A stretch of DNA of 19,664 nucleotides, from positions 1 through 19,664 of the forward strand of contig JAKONM010000095.1 in NCBI GenBank assembly GCA_022701925.1. The letters are read 5' to 3'. Within the stretch, counting starts at the first letter, position 1. Every line of letters begins with the position of its first letter. The stretch comes from Microbacteriaceae bacterium. GTDB lineage: Bacteria > Actinomycetota > Actinomycetes > Actinomycetales > Microbacteriaceae. Of this stretch, positions 6,786 through 14,578 are shown one piece after another. The notes below the pieces were generated by a model. The model was not told where the DNA came from, made no database searches, and saw only the letters and a program-made list of their open reading frames with translations. Position numbers and translations under genes: made by a program.

Positions 6786-7988
6786 GTGACGAGGCCGGGA
6801 CCGTGGCGGAGGGCCGCCGCAGGAGCAGGGCTGCTCGGCGCGGACGGCGCTCCGGGCACCACCGTCTTCGCCGAGATGAGCGCCCTCGCCCTGGCCACCG
6901 GGGCGATCAACCTGGGTCAGGGCTTCCCCGACACGGACGGGCCGCGCGAGGTGCTCGAGGCCGCGCGCGAGGCGATCGCGAGCGGCGTGAACCAGTATCC
7001 GCCCGGCCGGGGCACGGCGGTGCTGCGGCAGGCCGTCGCGCGCCACCAGCGCCGCTGGTACGGCCTGGAGGTCGACCCCGACACGGAGGTGCTGGTGACC
7101 GCCGGGGCGACCGAGGCCCTGGCGGCGGTGCTGCTGGCCTTCGTGGACGAGGGCGACGAGGTGCTGACGCTCGAGCCCGCCTACGACGCCTACGGCGCGC
7201 TGATCGGCCTGGCTCGCGGCGTGCACCGCACGGTGCCGGTCGACTGGCCGGACTTCCAGCCGGATCCGCAGCGACTGCGTGAGGCGATCACCGACCGCAC
7301 GCGCGTGATCCTGCTGAACTCGCCGCACAACCCGACGGGCGCGGTGCTCGACGCCGAGACGCTGCAGATGGTCGTGGAGGCGGCGGAGCGGCACGACTGC
7401 CTGATCGTCACGGACGAGGTCTACGAGCACCTGCTGTTCGACGGCGTGCGCCACGTGCCGGTGGCGACCCTGCCGGGCGCCCGGGACCGCACGATCTCCA
7501 TCTCCTCCGGCGGCAAGACGTTCAGCACCACCGGCTGGAAGATCGGCTGGCTGACGGGGCCCGCCGAGCTGGTCTCGGCGGCGCTGGCGGTGAAGCAGTT
7601 CCTGACCTATGTGAACGGTGCGCCGTTCCAGCCCGCGACCGCGATCGGCCTCGACCTGCCGGACGAGGTCTTCGTCGGGATCGCGGGCCGCCTGCAGGGC
7701 GGCCGCGACCTGCTGGTCGAGGGCCTCGCCGCCGCTGGCCTGCCGGTCTCGCGTCCGCAGGCCGGCTACTTCGTCATCGCCGACGGCGCCGCGCTGGGCT
7801 TCGACGACGCGGTGGAGCTGTGCCGCCGCCTGCCCGAGCTGGCCGGCGTGGTCGGCGTGCCCGTCAGCGCGTTCTGCCGCCCGGAGCAGGCCTCCCGCAT
7901 GCGCTCGCTGGTCCGCTTCGCGTTCTGCAAGTCCCCGGCGGTGCTGACGGAGGCCGCGACGCGCCTCGCGACCCTCTCCACCCGCTGA
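6786..7988 (+). CDS. Class I/II PLP-dependent aminotransferase (DapC / YbdL-like)
   Basis: This 400-residue fold-type I aminotransferase shows FAEMSALA and INLGQGFPDTDGP near the N-terminus. The PLP-binding residues are Asn182 (HNPTG), Asp210 and Tyr213 (TDEVYEHL), the Schiff-base Lys244 (SSGGKTFSTTGWKIGW), and the substrate-carboxylate Arg377 (LVRFAFCK). As I remember it, M. tuberculosis DapC (Rv0858c) shares the same phrases (VNQYPPG, EVLVT-GATEA, NSPHNPTGAVL, GGAPFQPA), which suggests N-succinyl-diaminopimelate transamination in lysine and peptidoglycan synthesis. Kynurenine or methionine aminotransferases of the same subfamily cannot be excluded, so no symbol is given. The first 20 residues are Arg/Ala/Gly-rich and do not look like fold residues; the start could be later. 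Confidence 0.9.
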   Translation: MTRPGPWRRAAAGAGLLGADGAPGTTVFAEMSALALATGAINLGQGFPDTDGPREVLEAAREAIASGVNQYPPGRGTAVLRQAVARHQRRWYGLEVDPDTEVLVTAGATEALAAVLLAFVDEGDEVLTLEPAYDAYGALIGLARGVHRTVPVDWPDFQPDPQRLREAITDRTRVILLNSPHNPTGAVLDAETLQMVVEAAERHDCLIVTDEVYEHLLFDGVRHVPVATLPGARDRTISISSGGKTFSTTGWKIGWLTGPAELVSAALAVKQFLTYVNGAPFQPATAIGLDLPDEVFVGIAGRLQGGRDLLVEGLAAAGLPVSRPQAGYFVIADGAALGFDDAVELCRRLPELAGVVGVPVSAFCRPEQASRMRSLVRFAFCKSPAVLTEAATRLATLSTR

Positions 7989-8025
7989 CGCGCGCCGCCG
8001 CGCCGTCCCTGCCGCTGGCGTCGCC

Positions 8026-8817
8026 TCAGCGCGGCACCACGGCGTAGCGCCGCAGCGCGAGCGAGGGGTTGACCTCCCGCACCTCCGCGATGCGCGCCGG
8101 GTCGAGGTCGGCCGTCGCGACGCCGGGCTGCTCCCCCAGCTCGGCCAGCACGTCGCCCGCCGGGTCGAGCACCAGGCTCGCCCCGACGCCGGCGGGCGGC
8201 ACCTGGCCGGCCGCGGCGACGAAGACCGTGTTCTCGATGGCGCGGGCCGCCAGCAGCGTGCGCCAGTGCGCGACCTTGCGCGGGCCGGGCACCCAGTCGG
8301 CGGGCACGAGCACCAGGTCGACCTGCGCGTCGGCGAGCACGCGGGTCGCCTCGGGGAAGCGCAGGTCGTAGCAGGTCTGCATGCCGACGCGGAGGCCGTC
8401 GACGACGAAGGTCTGCGGCGGCTCGAGCCCGCCCGGCTCCACCCACCGGCTCTCCTCTGCGCCGAAGGCGTCGTACAGGTGCGCCTTGCGGTAGACCGCG
8501 ACGACGCCCGTCGCGTCGACGGCGACGGCGGTGTTGCGCACGCGCTCCCCCGCCGACTCGACGAGCCCCAGCACGACGGTCGTCCCGGTGCGCGCGGCGA
8601 CCGCCTGCACCGCCCCGACGAACGGGCCGTCCACGGGTTGCGCGTGCTCGGCGAACGCCGGCCCCATGCGCCGCTCGAAGAACGTCGTGTACTCCGGCAG
8701 CACCGTCAGGCGAGCGCCCGCGTCCGCGGCCTCGCGCACCAGCCGCTCGACCGCCGCCCGGTTCGCGGCCACGTCGTCCCCCGGCGCGAACTGCGCCACC
8801 GCCACCCGCACGCCCAT
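8026..8817 (-). CDS. Carbon-nitrogen hydrolase (nitrilase superfamily amidase)
   Basis: This 263-residue protein has the nitrilase-fold triad: Glu42 (LPEYT), Lys111 (YRKAHLYD) and Cys149 (MQTCYDLRFPE). It hydrolyses a carbon-nitrogen bond of an amide or related substrate in the cytoplasm. YRKAHLYD with CYDLRFPE resembles the Nit/omega-amidase and deaminated-glutathione-amidase branch, but the substrate cannot be fixed from sequence. An Nit-type role in cleaning up alpha-keto-acid amides would fit the aminotransferase that converges on it 37 nt away; that link is only suggestive. The start MGVRVAVAQF is at the expected place for the fold. There is no ribosome site, but TACGAT lies 6 nt upstream. 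Confidence 0.92.
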   Translation of the reverse strand: MGVRVAVAQFAPGDDVAANRAAVERLVREAADAGARLTVLPEYTTFFERRMGPAFAEHAQPVDGPFVGAVQAVAARTGTTVVLGLVESAGERVRNTAVAVDATGVVAVYRKAHLYDAFGAEESRWVEPGGLEPPQTFVVDGLRVGMQTCYDLRFPEATRVLADAQVDLVLVPADWVPGPRKVAHWRTLLAARAIENTVFVAAAGQVPPAGVGASLVLDPAGDVLAELGEQPGVATADLDPARIAEVREVNPSLALRRYAVVPR

Positions 8818-8823
8818 GCGCCG

Positions 8824-8829
8824 ATCGTA
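8824..8829 (-). promoter_or_regulatory. Putative -10 box TACGAT, leaderless arrangement
   Basis: TACGAT read on the minus strand ends 6 nt before the ATG at 8817. No Shine-Dalgarno sequence is present between them, which favours a leaderless transcript. The expected -35 position shows no recognisable TTGACA-like element. Confidence 0.45.
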
Positions 8830-8889
8830 GGGAGGCCCGGCGCACCTGCGGGACCGGAGTCCGCCCGAGCCGAACCGGTCCGGACAGGA

Positions 8890-8925
8890 CGAGAGGCCCG
8901 GATCCGTGTGGATCCGGGCCTCTCG
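8890..8925 (-). terminator. 16-bp perfect hairpin behind tRNA-fMet, probable terminator
   Basis: The arms CGAGAGGCCCGGATCC (8890-8905) and GGATCCGGGCCTCTCG (8910-8925) pair without a mismatch around a 4-nt loop. On the minus strand the hairpin begins 4 nt after the encoded CCA of the tRNA. No U-run follows, so it is a U-less terminator of the sort common in actinobacteria, or a processing stem protecting the precursor 3' end. Confidence 0.7.
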
Positions 8926-8928
8926 ATG

Positions 8929-9005
8929 TGGTTGCGGGGGCAGGATTTGAACCTACGACCTCTGGGTTATGAGCCCAGCGAGCTACCGAACTGCTCCACC
9001 CCGCG
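8929..9005 (-). tRNA. Initiator tRNA-fMet (anticodon CAT)
   Basis: The minus strand folds into a 77-nt cloverleaf with encoded CCA (8931-8929). The acceptor stem is CGCGGGG/CCCCGCA, in which C1 faces A72 and is unpaired; this is the hallmark that bars initiator tRNA from elongation. The anticodon arm CTGGG-CTCATAA-CCCAG puts CAT at 8971-8969 and carries the three G-C pairs next to the loop that direct it to the P site. The T arm contains GGTTCAAATCC. It lies 40 nt downstream of the UPF0182 stop on the same strand, with TAGCGT as a possible own promoter and a strong hairpin behind it. Confidence 0.97.
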
Positions 9006-9016
9006 TCGCAGGAGCA

Positions 9017-9022
9017 ACGCTA
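9017..9022 (-). promoter_or_regulatory. Putative -10 box TAGCGT of tRNA-fMet
   Basis: TAGCGT on the minus strand would start transcription near 9010, about 5 nt before the mature tRNA. It lies in the 40-nt gap after the UPF0182 stop. Readthrough from UPF0182 is an alternative supply of precursor because no hairpin separates the two. Confidence 0.45.
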
Positions 9023-9045
9023 CCACGCGGGCGGAGCACCCCGGT

Positions 9046-12030
9046 TCAGCCGCCGGCCTGGATGGCCCGCTCGACCGCGGCCTGCAGCTGCCGATCGGCC
9101 TCGGCCGCAGCGACCAGGTCGTTCTTGGCGTAGGCGGCCTGTCGGGCCTCGAGCGCGTCCTGCGCGTCCTGCAGGGCGGCCTGCAGGGCTGCGCTGCCGG
9201 TCGTCGAGCCGGAGCCGTTGTCCGACCCCGAGCCCGAACCGCTGCCCGAGCCCGAGCCCGAGCCCGAGCCCGAACCGCTGCCGCCCGCCCCCGCGTCCGG
9301 GGTGTCGGTGCCGGAGTTGCCGCCGAACAGCGCGTTCAGCGACTCGTCGAGCGTGTCGCCGATCTGCGCCTGCGTGCCGAAGGAGGTCAGCACCTTGCGC
9401 AGCAGCGGATAGGTCGATCCCGAGGACGACTGCACGTAGACCGGCTGGACGTAGAGGAATCCGCCGCCGACCGGGATGGTCAGCAGGTTGCCGAGCCGCA
9501 CGGTCGACCCGCCCGATCCGCCGCGGTTCAGCAGCGTCAGCTGCTGCTGGATCGTGGTGTCGGACTGGAACTGGCCCTGCACCTGGCTGGGCCCCTGCAC
9601 CTGGGAGTTCCTCGGCAGCTCCAGCAGGCGCAGCTTCCCGTAGTCCGGTCGCTTCTGGCCCTGCGTCGTGCCGGCGTCAGCGTCGACCGCGAGGTAACCG
9701 GTCAGGATGCCGCGGGCCTCCGCGTCGGACGCGTTCTGCGAGGGGATGTAGGTCGAGTACAGCGAGAAACTCGGCGCCGACTGCCCCGGCAGCTGCATCG
9801 TCAGGTAGTACGGCGGCTGGAAGGTCGTCGATGAGGCCGGCTGCTGCTGCGTCGTGCCCGCGGCGGCCGCGCCCGCACCCGACGCGGACGGGTCGGGCGG
9901 CGTCTGCCAGGCGTCGTCGCCGGTGAACCAGGAGGCCGCGTCGCGCACGTGGTACCGCGAGAGCACCTCCCGCTGCATGCGGAACAGGTCCTCCGGGTAG
10001 CGCACGTGGCTCATCAAGTCGGCGCTCATCTCGCTGATCGACTGCACCGTGTTGGGGAAGACGCTGCGCCAGGCCTTGAGGACCGGGTCGTTCGCGTCCC
10101 AGGCGTACAGCGTCACCTTGCCGGTGTAGGCGTCGACGGTCGCCTTCACCGAGTTCCGCATGTAGTTGATCTGGTCCGTGACGTAGGGAGCCAGCGCGTC
10201 GTTCTGGTTCGTGTCGCGCAGCGCGTTCGACAGGCTCTGCGAGCTGGAGTACGGGTAGGAGGTCGCCGTCGTGTAGCCGTCGACGATCCAGACGATGCGC
10301 CCGTTGACCACGGACGGATAGGGATCGCTGTCCACCGTGAGGTACGGCGCCACCTTCTGCACGCGGTCGACCGGGTTGCGGTCGTACAGGATCTGCGACT
10401 GCTCGTTCACCGCGTCGGACAGCAGGATCTGGTCGGACGAGAACTTCATCGCGTAGACGACCCGGTTGAACAGGTTCCCGACGCTCGGTCCGCCCTCCGC
10501 GTCGTAGGTGTTGCTCTGCTGGGTGCCCGTGCCCGTGCCGCCCGCGTAGTCGAGCTCGATCGGCCGGGTGCCGCTCGGGGCGCCGACCACGGAGAAGGTG
10601 GGCGAGTCCTCGCCGAAGTAGATGCGCGGCTGCTCGATGTTCAAGGAGCCGGTGGTCGGGATGTTCGACTCGAAGAACACCGGGGCGCCGTCCGCGGAGC
10701 GCCGGTTGCCGTAGGCCGCCACCAGGCCGTAGCCGTGCGTGTACACGAACGCGTCGTTGTACGCGGTCGGGTTCGAGACGCCGTCCTGGTTCAGCTCGCG
10801 CACCGCGACCACGGCGTCCTGCGTGGTGCCGTCGATCCGGTAGCGGTCGACGTCCAGGCGTCGCGGGAACGAGTAGTACTGGCGGAACTGCTGGAACTGC
10901 CCGAACGTCGGCTGCACGATGGCGGGGTCGATGATGCGGATGTTCGCGGTGGTCTGCGCGTCCTGCTGCAACGCGCCCTGCTGCGCGTCGGTGGAGGCGT
11001 CGTACGACGTCGTCTCCACGTCGTTCTTTCCGACACCGTAGGCATCGCCGGTGGCGTCGATGGCGCGCTGGATGTACTGCCGCTCCAGCGGGCCCTCGTT
11101 GGGCCGCACCTGCAGGTTGTACATCGCCCACGGGAAGACCGAGCCGACGACGATCGACGAGACGACCAGCAGCGCGGAACCGATCAGCGGCAGCCGCCAG
11201 CGGCCGATGATCGCGGTGACGACGAAGAGGGCGGCGACGAGCAGCGCGATCACCGCCAGGATCAGGCGCCCCGGGATCACCGCGTTCACGTCCGCGTAGC
11301 CGGCGCCGGTGATCAGGCCGCGGCCGGAGGACGGGTCGTACAGCGTCGTGAACTGGTCCAGGAACAGGCTGACCGCCTGCAGGGCCAGGAAGACGGCGAC
11401 GGTCACGGCGATCTGCACGCGGGCGGTGCGGGACACCCGCACCTCGCGGCCGAGCACGCGGATGGCGCCGTAGAGGTAGGAGGTCGCGACCGCGGCGATG
11501 ATCGAGACGACGAGCGCGGCGGAGGCGAAGCCGACGATGCCGTGCAGCGCGGGCAGCACGAACAGGTAGAAGCCGATGTCGAGCCCGAACTGCGGGTCCG
11601 TGCGCCCCACCGGCTGCGAGTGCAGCAGCAGCAGGATCGGCTGCCAGCGCGCGGCGGCCGAGACGCCCGCGAACAGGCCGATGACGGCGGGCACGCCGAA
11701 CATGACGACCCGGCGCAGCGGCTCGATCACCTGCTGGTAGCGGTCCAGCTGCGCCGTCAGCTTCGCGTAGACGGGCCGCAGCCGGTACGCCAGCTGGATG
11801 GACACGGCGACGGGCACCGCCATCGCGAGGAACCCGACCACGAAGAGGCCGGCGATGGCCGCCCACTGCGTGAAGAGCACGTTCTGGAACCCGAGCTGGC
11901 CGAACCAGAGCGCGTCGGTGTAGAGCCCCGCGAAGAGGAAGAACCCGATGAGGAGGACCACCACAACGCCGAGGGTGATCGCGAGAGCCGCGCGCCTGCG
12001 TCGTGCCGGCGCTGCTGTTGGCGTCGTCAC
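9046..12030 (-). CDS. UPF0182 family large membrane protein
   Basis: This 994-residue protein has seven hydrophobic helices in its first third (about 14-34, 53-79, 107-125, 153-185, 205-224, 254-275, 280-300). A large soluble domain follows, starting at NLQVRPNEGPLERQYI, and would lie outside the membrane. Phrases such as LWFGQLGFQNVLFTQ and VGRTDPQFGLDIGFYLF are typical of UPF0182, a family of unknown function widespread in actinobacteria. The tail has a (Ser-Gly)n linker encoded by a hexanucleotide repeat and then a likely coiled coil (ALQAALQDAQDALEARQAAY). I chose the GTG at 12030 because it overlaps the PDZ-protease stop by GTGA and has TAGGCT 7 nt upstream. The frame extends nine codons further upstream without a better start. 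Confidence 0.93.
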   Translation of the reverse strand: MTTPTAAPARRRRAALAITLGVVVVLLIGFFLFAGLYTDALWFGQLGFQNVLFTQWAAIAGLFVVGFLAMAVPVAVSIQLAYRLRPVYAKLTAQLDRYQQVIEPLRRVVMFGVPAVIGLFAGVSAAARWQPILLLLHSQPVGRTDPQFGLDIGFYLFVLPALHGIVGFASAALVVSIIAAVATSYLYGAIRVLGREVRVSRTARVQIAVTVAVFLALQAVSLFLDQFTTLYDPSSGRGLITGAGYADVNAVIPGRLILAVIALLVAALFVVTAIIGRWRLPLIGSALLVVSSIVVGSVFPWAMYNLQVRPNEGPLERQYIQRAIDATGDAYGVGKNDVETTSYDASTDAQQGALQQDAQTTANIRIIDPAIVQPTFGQFQQFRQYYSFPRRLDVDRYRIDGTTQDAVVAVRELNQDGVSNPTAYNDAFVYTHGYGLVAAYGNRRSADGAPVFFESNIPTTGSLNIEQPRIYFGEDSPTFSVVGAPSGTRPIELDYAGGTGTGTQQSNTYDAEGGPSVGNLFNRVVYAMKFSSDQILLSDAVNEQSQILYDRNPVDRVQKVAPYLTVDSDPYPSVVNGRIVWIVDGYTTATSYPYSSSQSLSNALRDTNQNDALAPYVTDQINYMRNSVKATVDAYTGKVTLYAWDANDPVLKAWRSVFPNTVQSISEMSADLMSHVRYPEDLFRMQREVLSRYHVRDAASWFTGDDAWQTPPDPSASGAGAAAAGTTQQQPASSTTFQPPYYLTMQLPGQSAPSFSLYSTYIPSQNASDAEARGILTGYLAVDADAGTTQGQKRPDYGKLRLLELPRNSQVQGPSQVQGQFQSDTTIQQQLTLLNRGGSGGSTVRLGNLLTIPVGGGFLYVQPVYVQSSSGSTYPLLRKVLTSFGTQAQIGDTLDESLNALFGGNSGTDTPDAGAGGSGSGSGSGSGSGSGSGSGSDNGSGSTTGSAALQAALQDAQDALEARQAAYAKNDLVAAAEADRQLQAAVERAIQAGG
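9226..9293. repeat. Hexanucleotide tandem repeat coding a (Ser-Gly)n linker
   Basis: On the plus strand the unit CCCGAG/CCCGAA recurs, interrupted by CCGCTG, inside the 3' part of the UPF0182 gene. Six-base units keep the frame and encode alternating Gly and Ser. The tract separates the extracellular domain from the C-terminal helix and is a likely site of length variation between strains. Confidence 0.8.
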
Positions 12031-13160
12031 CCGGTGGAGCCTACCGGCGCCGCGCACGACGGCAGGCCCTGGACGGAACCCTGATCGCGCACCTGTTCCA
12101 GCGCGTCGAGGGCGCCTGCAAGGGTCTTCACAGCCACCACATCGAGGCCTGCAGGGATGTAGCCCGCGACCTCGTCGCAGTTGTCCTCGGGCGCCAGGAA
12201 CAGCGTCGCGCCCGCCTCCCGCGCCGCGACCAGCTTCTGGCGGATCCCGCCGATCGGCCCGACCTGCCCGTCGCCGCAGATGGTGCCGGTGCCGGCGACG
12301 TGGCGGCCGCCGGTCAGCTGCCCCGGGGTCAGCTTGTCGATGACGCCGAGGGCGAACATCATCCCGGCGGACGGCCCGCCCACGTCGTCGATGCGCAGGT
12401 CGACCTCGAAGGGGAAGCGGAACGACGCGGTCGTCGCGACGCCCAGCAGCGGGCGGGACGAGCCGTCGGACAGGGCGACCTCGCGGGGCGACACCGTCAC
12501 CGTCCGCTCCTCCCCGTCACGCACGACGACGACATCCGCCCGAGCCCCGCCGCCCGCCACGACGTCGTTCTGCAGCGCGCAGGAGTCGTCGACCTCGCGC
12601 CCGTCGTAGGAGCGGATCACGTCGCCCACCTGCAGCCGGCCCGCGGCGGCCGTGCCCGCAGACACCCGGGCGATCCGGACGTCCCCCTGCACCCGCTCGC
12701 CCAGGCGGGTCAGCGCGGCCGCGACCGCGCTGCGCTGGCTGGCCGTCATGTCGGCGGCGCTCTGCCGCTCCGACTGCTGCACGGTGGAGCCGGAGGGGAA
12801 CACCGCCTCGAGGGGGATCACGGACTGCGTCGGGTCGAGCCAGGCGCGGACCAGGTCGAGCCACGGCGGGCCGCCGGACGGCGAGCCGAGCACGGAGACG
12901 GTCAGCAGGTCGAGGCGCCCGTCGCCGGTCGGGTACGTGGTGCGGTCCGGGATCGTGATGAGGGCCGCGCGCTCCTCGCCGCTGCCCGCGCTGCCCAGGG
13001 TGTCGAAGACCGGGCCGGGGCGCTCGACCGCGTAGGGCGAGGGCAGCAGGGCGACCACCAGCACGGCCAGCACCGCGCCGACCGCGGTGACGCCGCGCCA
13101 GGGCACGGGCCGTCCGCGCAGCAGGAGGCGGCGGGAGCGCGTCGGTCGCATGGGTCGCAT
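12027..13160 (-). CDS. Secreted PDZ domain and Lon-type serine protease (YlbL family)
   Basis: This 377-residue protein has one transmembrane helix (about 23-42) after an Arg-rich N-terminus, a PDZ domain (about 155-225, with AGRLQVGDVIRSYDGREV) and a Lon-like protease domain. The Ser-Lys dyad is Ser264 (DDVGGPSAGMMFALGVID) and Lys309 (GPIGGIRQKLVAAREAGA). GTGTICGDGQVGPIGGI is the usual Lon strand. It is expected to cleave substrates outside the membrane. The stop overlaps the UPF0182 start by GTGA, so both are probably made from one message. Two ATGs lie three codons apart (13160 and 13151). The upstream one abuts the TACGCT box, so the downstream one may be used. Confidence 0.93.
   Translation of the reverse strand: MRPMRPTRSRRLLLRGRPVPWRGVTAVGAVLAVLVVALLPSPYAVERPGPVFDTLGSAGSGEERAALITIPDRTTYPTGDGRLDLLTVSVLGSPSGGPPWLDLVRAWLDPTQSVIPLEAVFPSGSTVQQSERQSAADMTASQRSAVAAALTRLGERVQGDVRIARVSAGTAAAGRLQVGDVIRSYDGREVDDSCALQNDVVAGGGARADVVVVRDGEERTVTVSPREVALSDGSSRPLLGVATTASFRFPFEVDLRIDDVGGPSAGMMFALGVIDKLTPGQLTGGRHVAGTGTICGDGQVGPIGGIRQKLVAAREAGATLFLAPEDNCDEVAGYIPAGLDVVAVKTLAGALDALEQVRDQGSVQGLPSCAAPVGSTG
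12038..12043 (-). promoter_or_regulatory. Putative internal -10 box TAGGCT before UPF0182
   Basis: TAGGCT on the minus strand lies within the last codons of the PDZ-protease gene and ends 7 nt before the UPF0182 GTG. It would let UPF0182 be made from its own leaderless message in addition to the coupled one. Confidence 0.4.
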
Positions 13161-13166
13161 AGCGTA
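13160..13166. promoter_or_regulatory. Overlapping divergent -10 boxes (TAGCGT plus strand, TACGCT minus strand)
   Basis: The heptamer TAGCGTA reads TAGCGT (13160-13165) on the plus strand and TACGCT (13166-13161) on the minus strand. The plus box ends 6 nt before the Zincin_2 ATG at 13172. The minus box ends 9 nt before the second ATG (13151) of the PDZ protease. Both genes would then share one melted region and could not easily be transcribed at the same moment. Confidence 0.5.
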
Positions 13167-13171
13167 GGCGC

Positions 13172-14512
13172 ATGGCCGATGAGCCGGACGACGCCTCCGA
13201 ACCGGATCTGCAGGAGATGCTGCGGCGGATGATGTCGGGCGGCACGCCCCCCGACACGGCCGCGCTGGCCAAGGCGATGGGCCTGCCGGGCGGCGCCCCC
13301 GCCCTCGAGCAGCTGATGGCGCAGCTGCGGCAGTCGATGCAGCAGCCCGACGGCCGCATCGACTGGGGCATCGCCACCGAGCAGGCGGTCGCCGCCGCCG
13401 GTGCGGGGTCGCTGTCCGCGACCGATGCGCAGGTGTCCGAGGTCGCGCAGGCCTTCTCCGTCGCCGGCCTGTGGCTCGACGAGGCGACGGTGTTCGAGAC
13501 GCTGCCCGAGACGCCCGGCGCCTCCACCCGCACGCAGTGGATCCGCGCGACGATGCCGTTCTGGGTGCAGCTGGCCGAACCCGTGGCGATCCGCATCGCG
13601 GAGTCGCTGACGACGGTCTTCACCGACCGCATCCCGCCCGAGATCGCCGGCGAGCTGGCGGGACGGGTGCCGGACGCCGGCCGGATGCTGCGCCAGGTGT
13701 GCGGCACGATCTTCGCCGCCCAGCTGGGCGCCGTCGTCGGCGGGCTCGCGGCCGACGTGGTGTCGGGCGGCGACGTCGGCGTGCCGCTGCTGCCGGACGG
13801 CCGCGCCGCCCTGCTGCCGCAGAACCTGGACGCCTTCGCCGAGGGGCTCGACATCGACGGCCAGCAGGTGACGCTGTACCTGGCGGTGCGCGAGCTGGCG
13901 CACGCCCGGCTGTTCCGCAACGCGCGGTGGCTGCGGCTGCGCCTCACCAGCACGATCGGCGACTTCTCCCGCGACCTCGGCGTCGACGTCGACCAGGTGG
14001 AGCGGTTCGCGGAGGGCTTCGACCCGACGGACACGGAGCGGCTCAAGGAGGCGTTCTCGAACGGCGAGCTGATCCCGCCGAAGACGCCGGCGCAGGAGGC
14101 CGCGCTGGAACGCCTCGAGACCACGCTGGCACTGGTCGAGGGCTGGGTCGACGTGGTGACCGCGGACGCGACCGCGCGGCTGCCCAAGGCGTCGGCGGTC
14201 GCGGAGACCGTGCGCCGGCGCCGCGCGACGGGCGGGCCGGGCGAGCAGGCCTTCGCCACCCTGGTGGGCCTGGAGCTGCGGCCCCGCCGGCTGCGCGAGG
14301 CCGCCGCGATGTGGCGCGCCGTCACCGACGCCGTGGGCGTGGAGGGCCGCGACCGGCTGTGGTCGCACCCGGACCTGCTGCCGACCGCCGCCGACGTGGA
14401 CGACCCGGCGGCCCTGGTCGCCCGCCTGACCGGCGGGGAGCCGCCGAAGGACGACGTGGACCGCGAGCTGGAGGACCTGCTGCGCGGCGAGGAGCCCCCT
14501 CCCCCGGTGTGA
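13172..14512 (+). CDS. Zincin_2 / DUF2342 family protein (putative zinc-dependent metalloprotease)
   Basis: This 446-residue protein has an acidic N-terminus and then the conserved body of the family. Recognisable parts are GRIDWGIATEQA, the VLxGL-type stretch AAQLGAVVGGLAADV, and the putative active-site helix VRELAHARLF (239-248). In that helix Glu241 and His244 occupy the ExxH half of HExxH while the first position is Arg240. EGWVDVV lies further down and could supply a further ligand. The first histidine is absent, so metal binding and activity are uncertain. No signal peptide is seen, so it should be cytoplasmic. It shares a divergent promoter with the PDZ-Lon protease and corresponds by position to M. 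tuberculosis Rv3195. The ATG at 13172 is supported by TAGCGT 6 nt upstream. Confidence 0.88.
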   Translation: MADEPDDASEPDLQEMLRRMMSGGTPPDTAALAKAMGLPGGAPALEQLMAQLRQSMQQPDGRIDWGIATEQAVAAAGAGSLSATDAQVSEVAQAFSVAGLWLDEATVFETLPETPGASTRTQWIRATMPFWVQLAEPVAIRIAESLTTVFTDRIPPEIAGELAGRVPDAGRMLRQVCGTIFAAQLGAVVGGLAADVVSGGDVGVPLLPDGRAALLPQNLDAFAEGLDIDGQQVTLYLAVRELAHARLFRNARWLRLRLTSTIGDFSRDLGVDVDQVERFAEGFDPTDTERLKEAFSNGELIPPKTPAQEAALERLETTLALVEGWVDVVTADATARLPKASAVAETVRRRRATGGPGEQAFATLVGLELRPRRLREAAAMWRAVTDAVGVEGRDRLWSHPDLLPTAADVDDPAALVARLTGGEPPKDDVDRELEDLLRGEEPPPPV

Positions 14513-14578
14513 TCCGCCGCCGGAGCGGGCTGTGGAGAACCGGGCGGGCCGTCGGGCGCGGCCGGACATCATGCCCGC

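Noticed and set aside
9226..9293. CRISPR-like array
   Set aside because: The units are 6 bp, contiguous and in frame inside a coding sequence, with no spacers.
12031..12057. Upstream extension of UPF0182 to a GTG at 12057
   Set aside because: It would overlap the PDZ-protease end by a further 27 bp, has no ribosome site, and the GTGA junction plus TAGGCT box favour 12030.
9949..12084. Plus-strand open frame opposite UPF0182
   Set aside because: Low-complexity Arg/Val/Asp/His translation and no start signals; a shadow of the UPF0182 gene.
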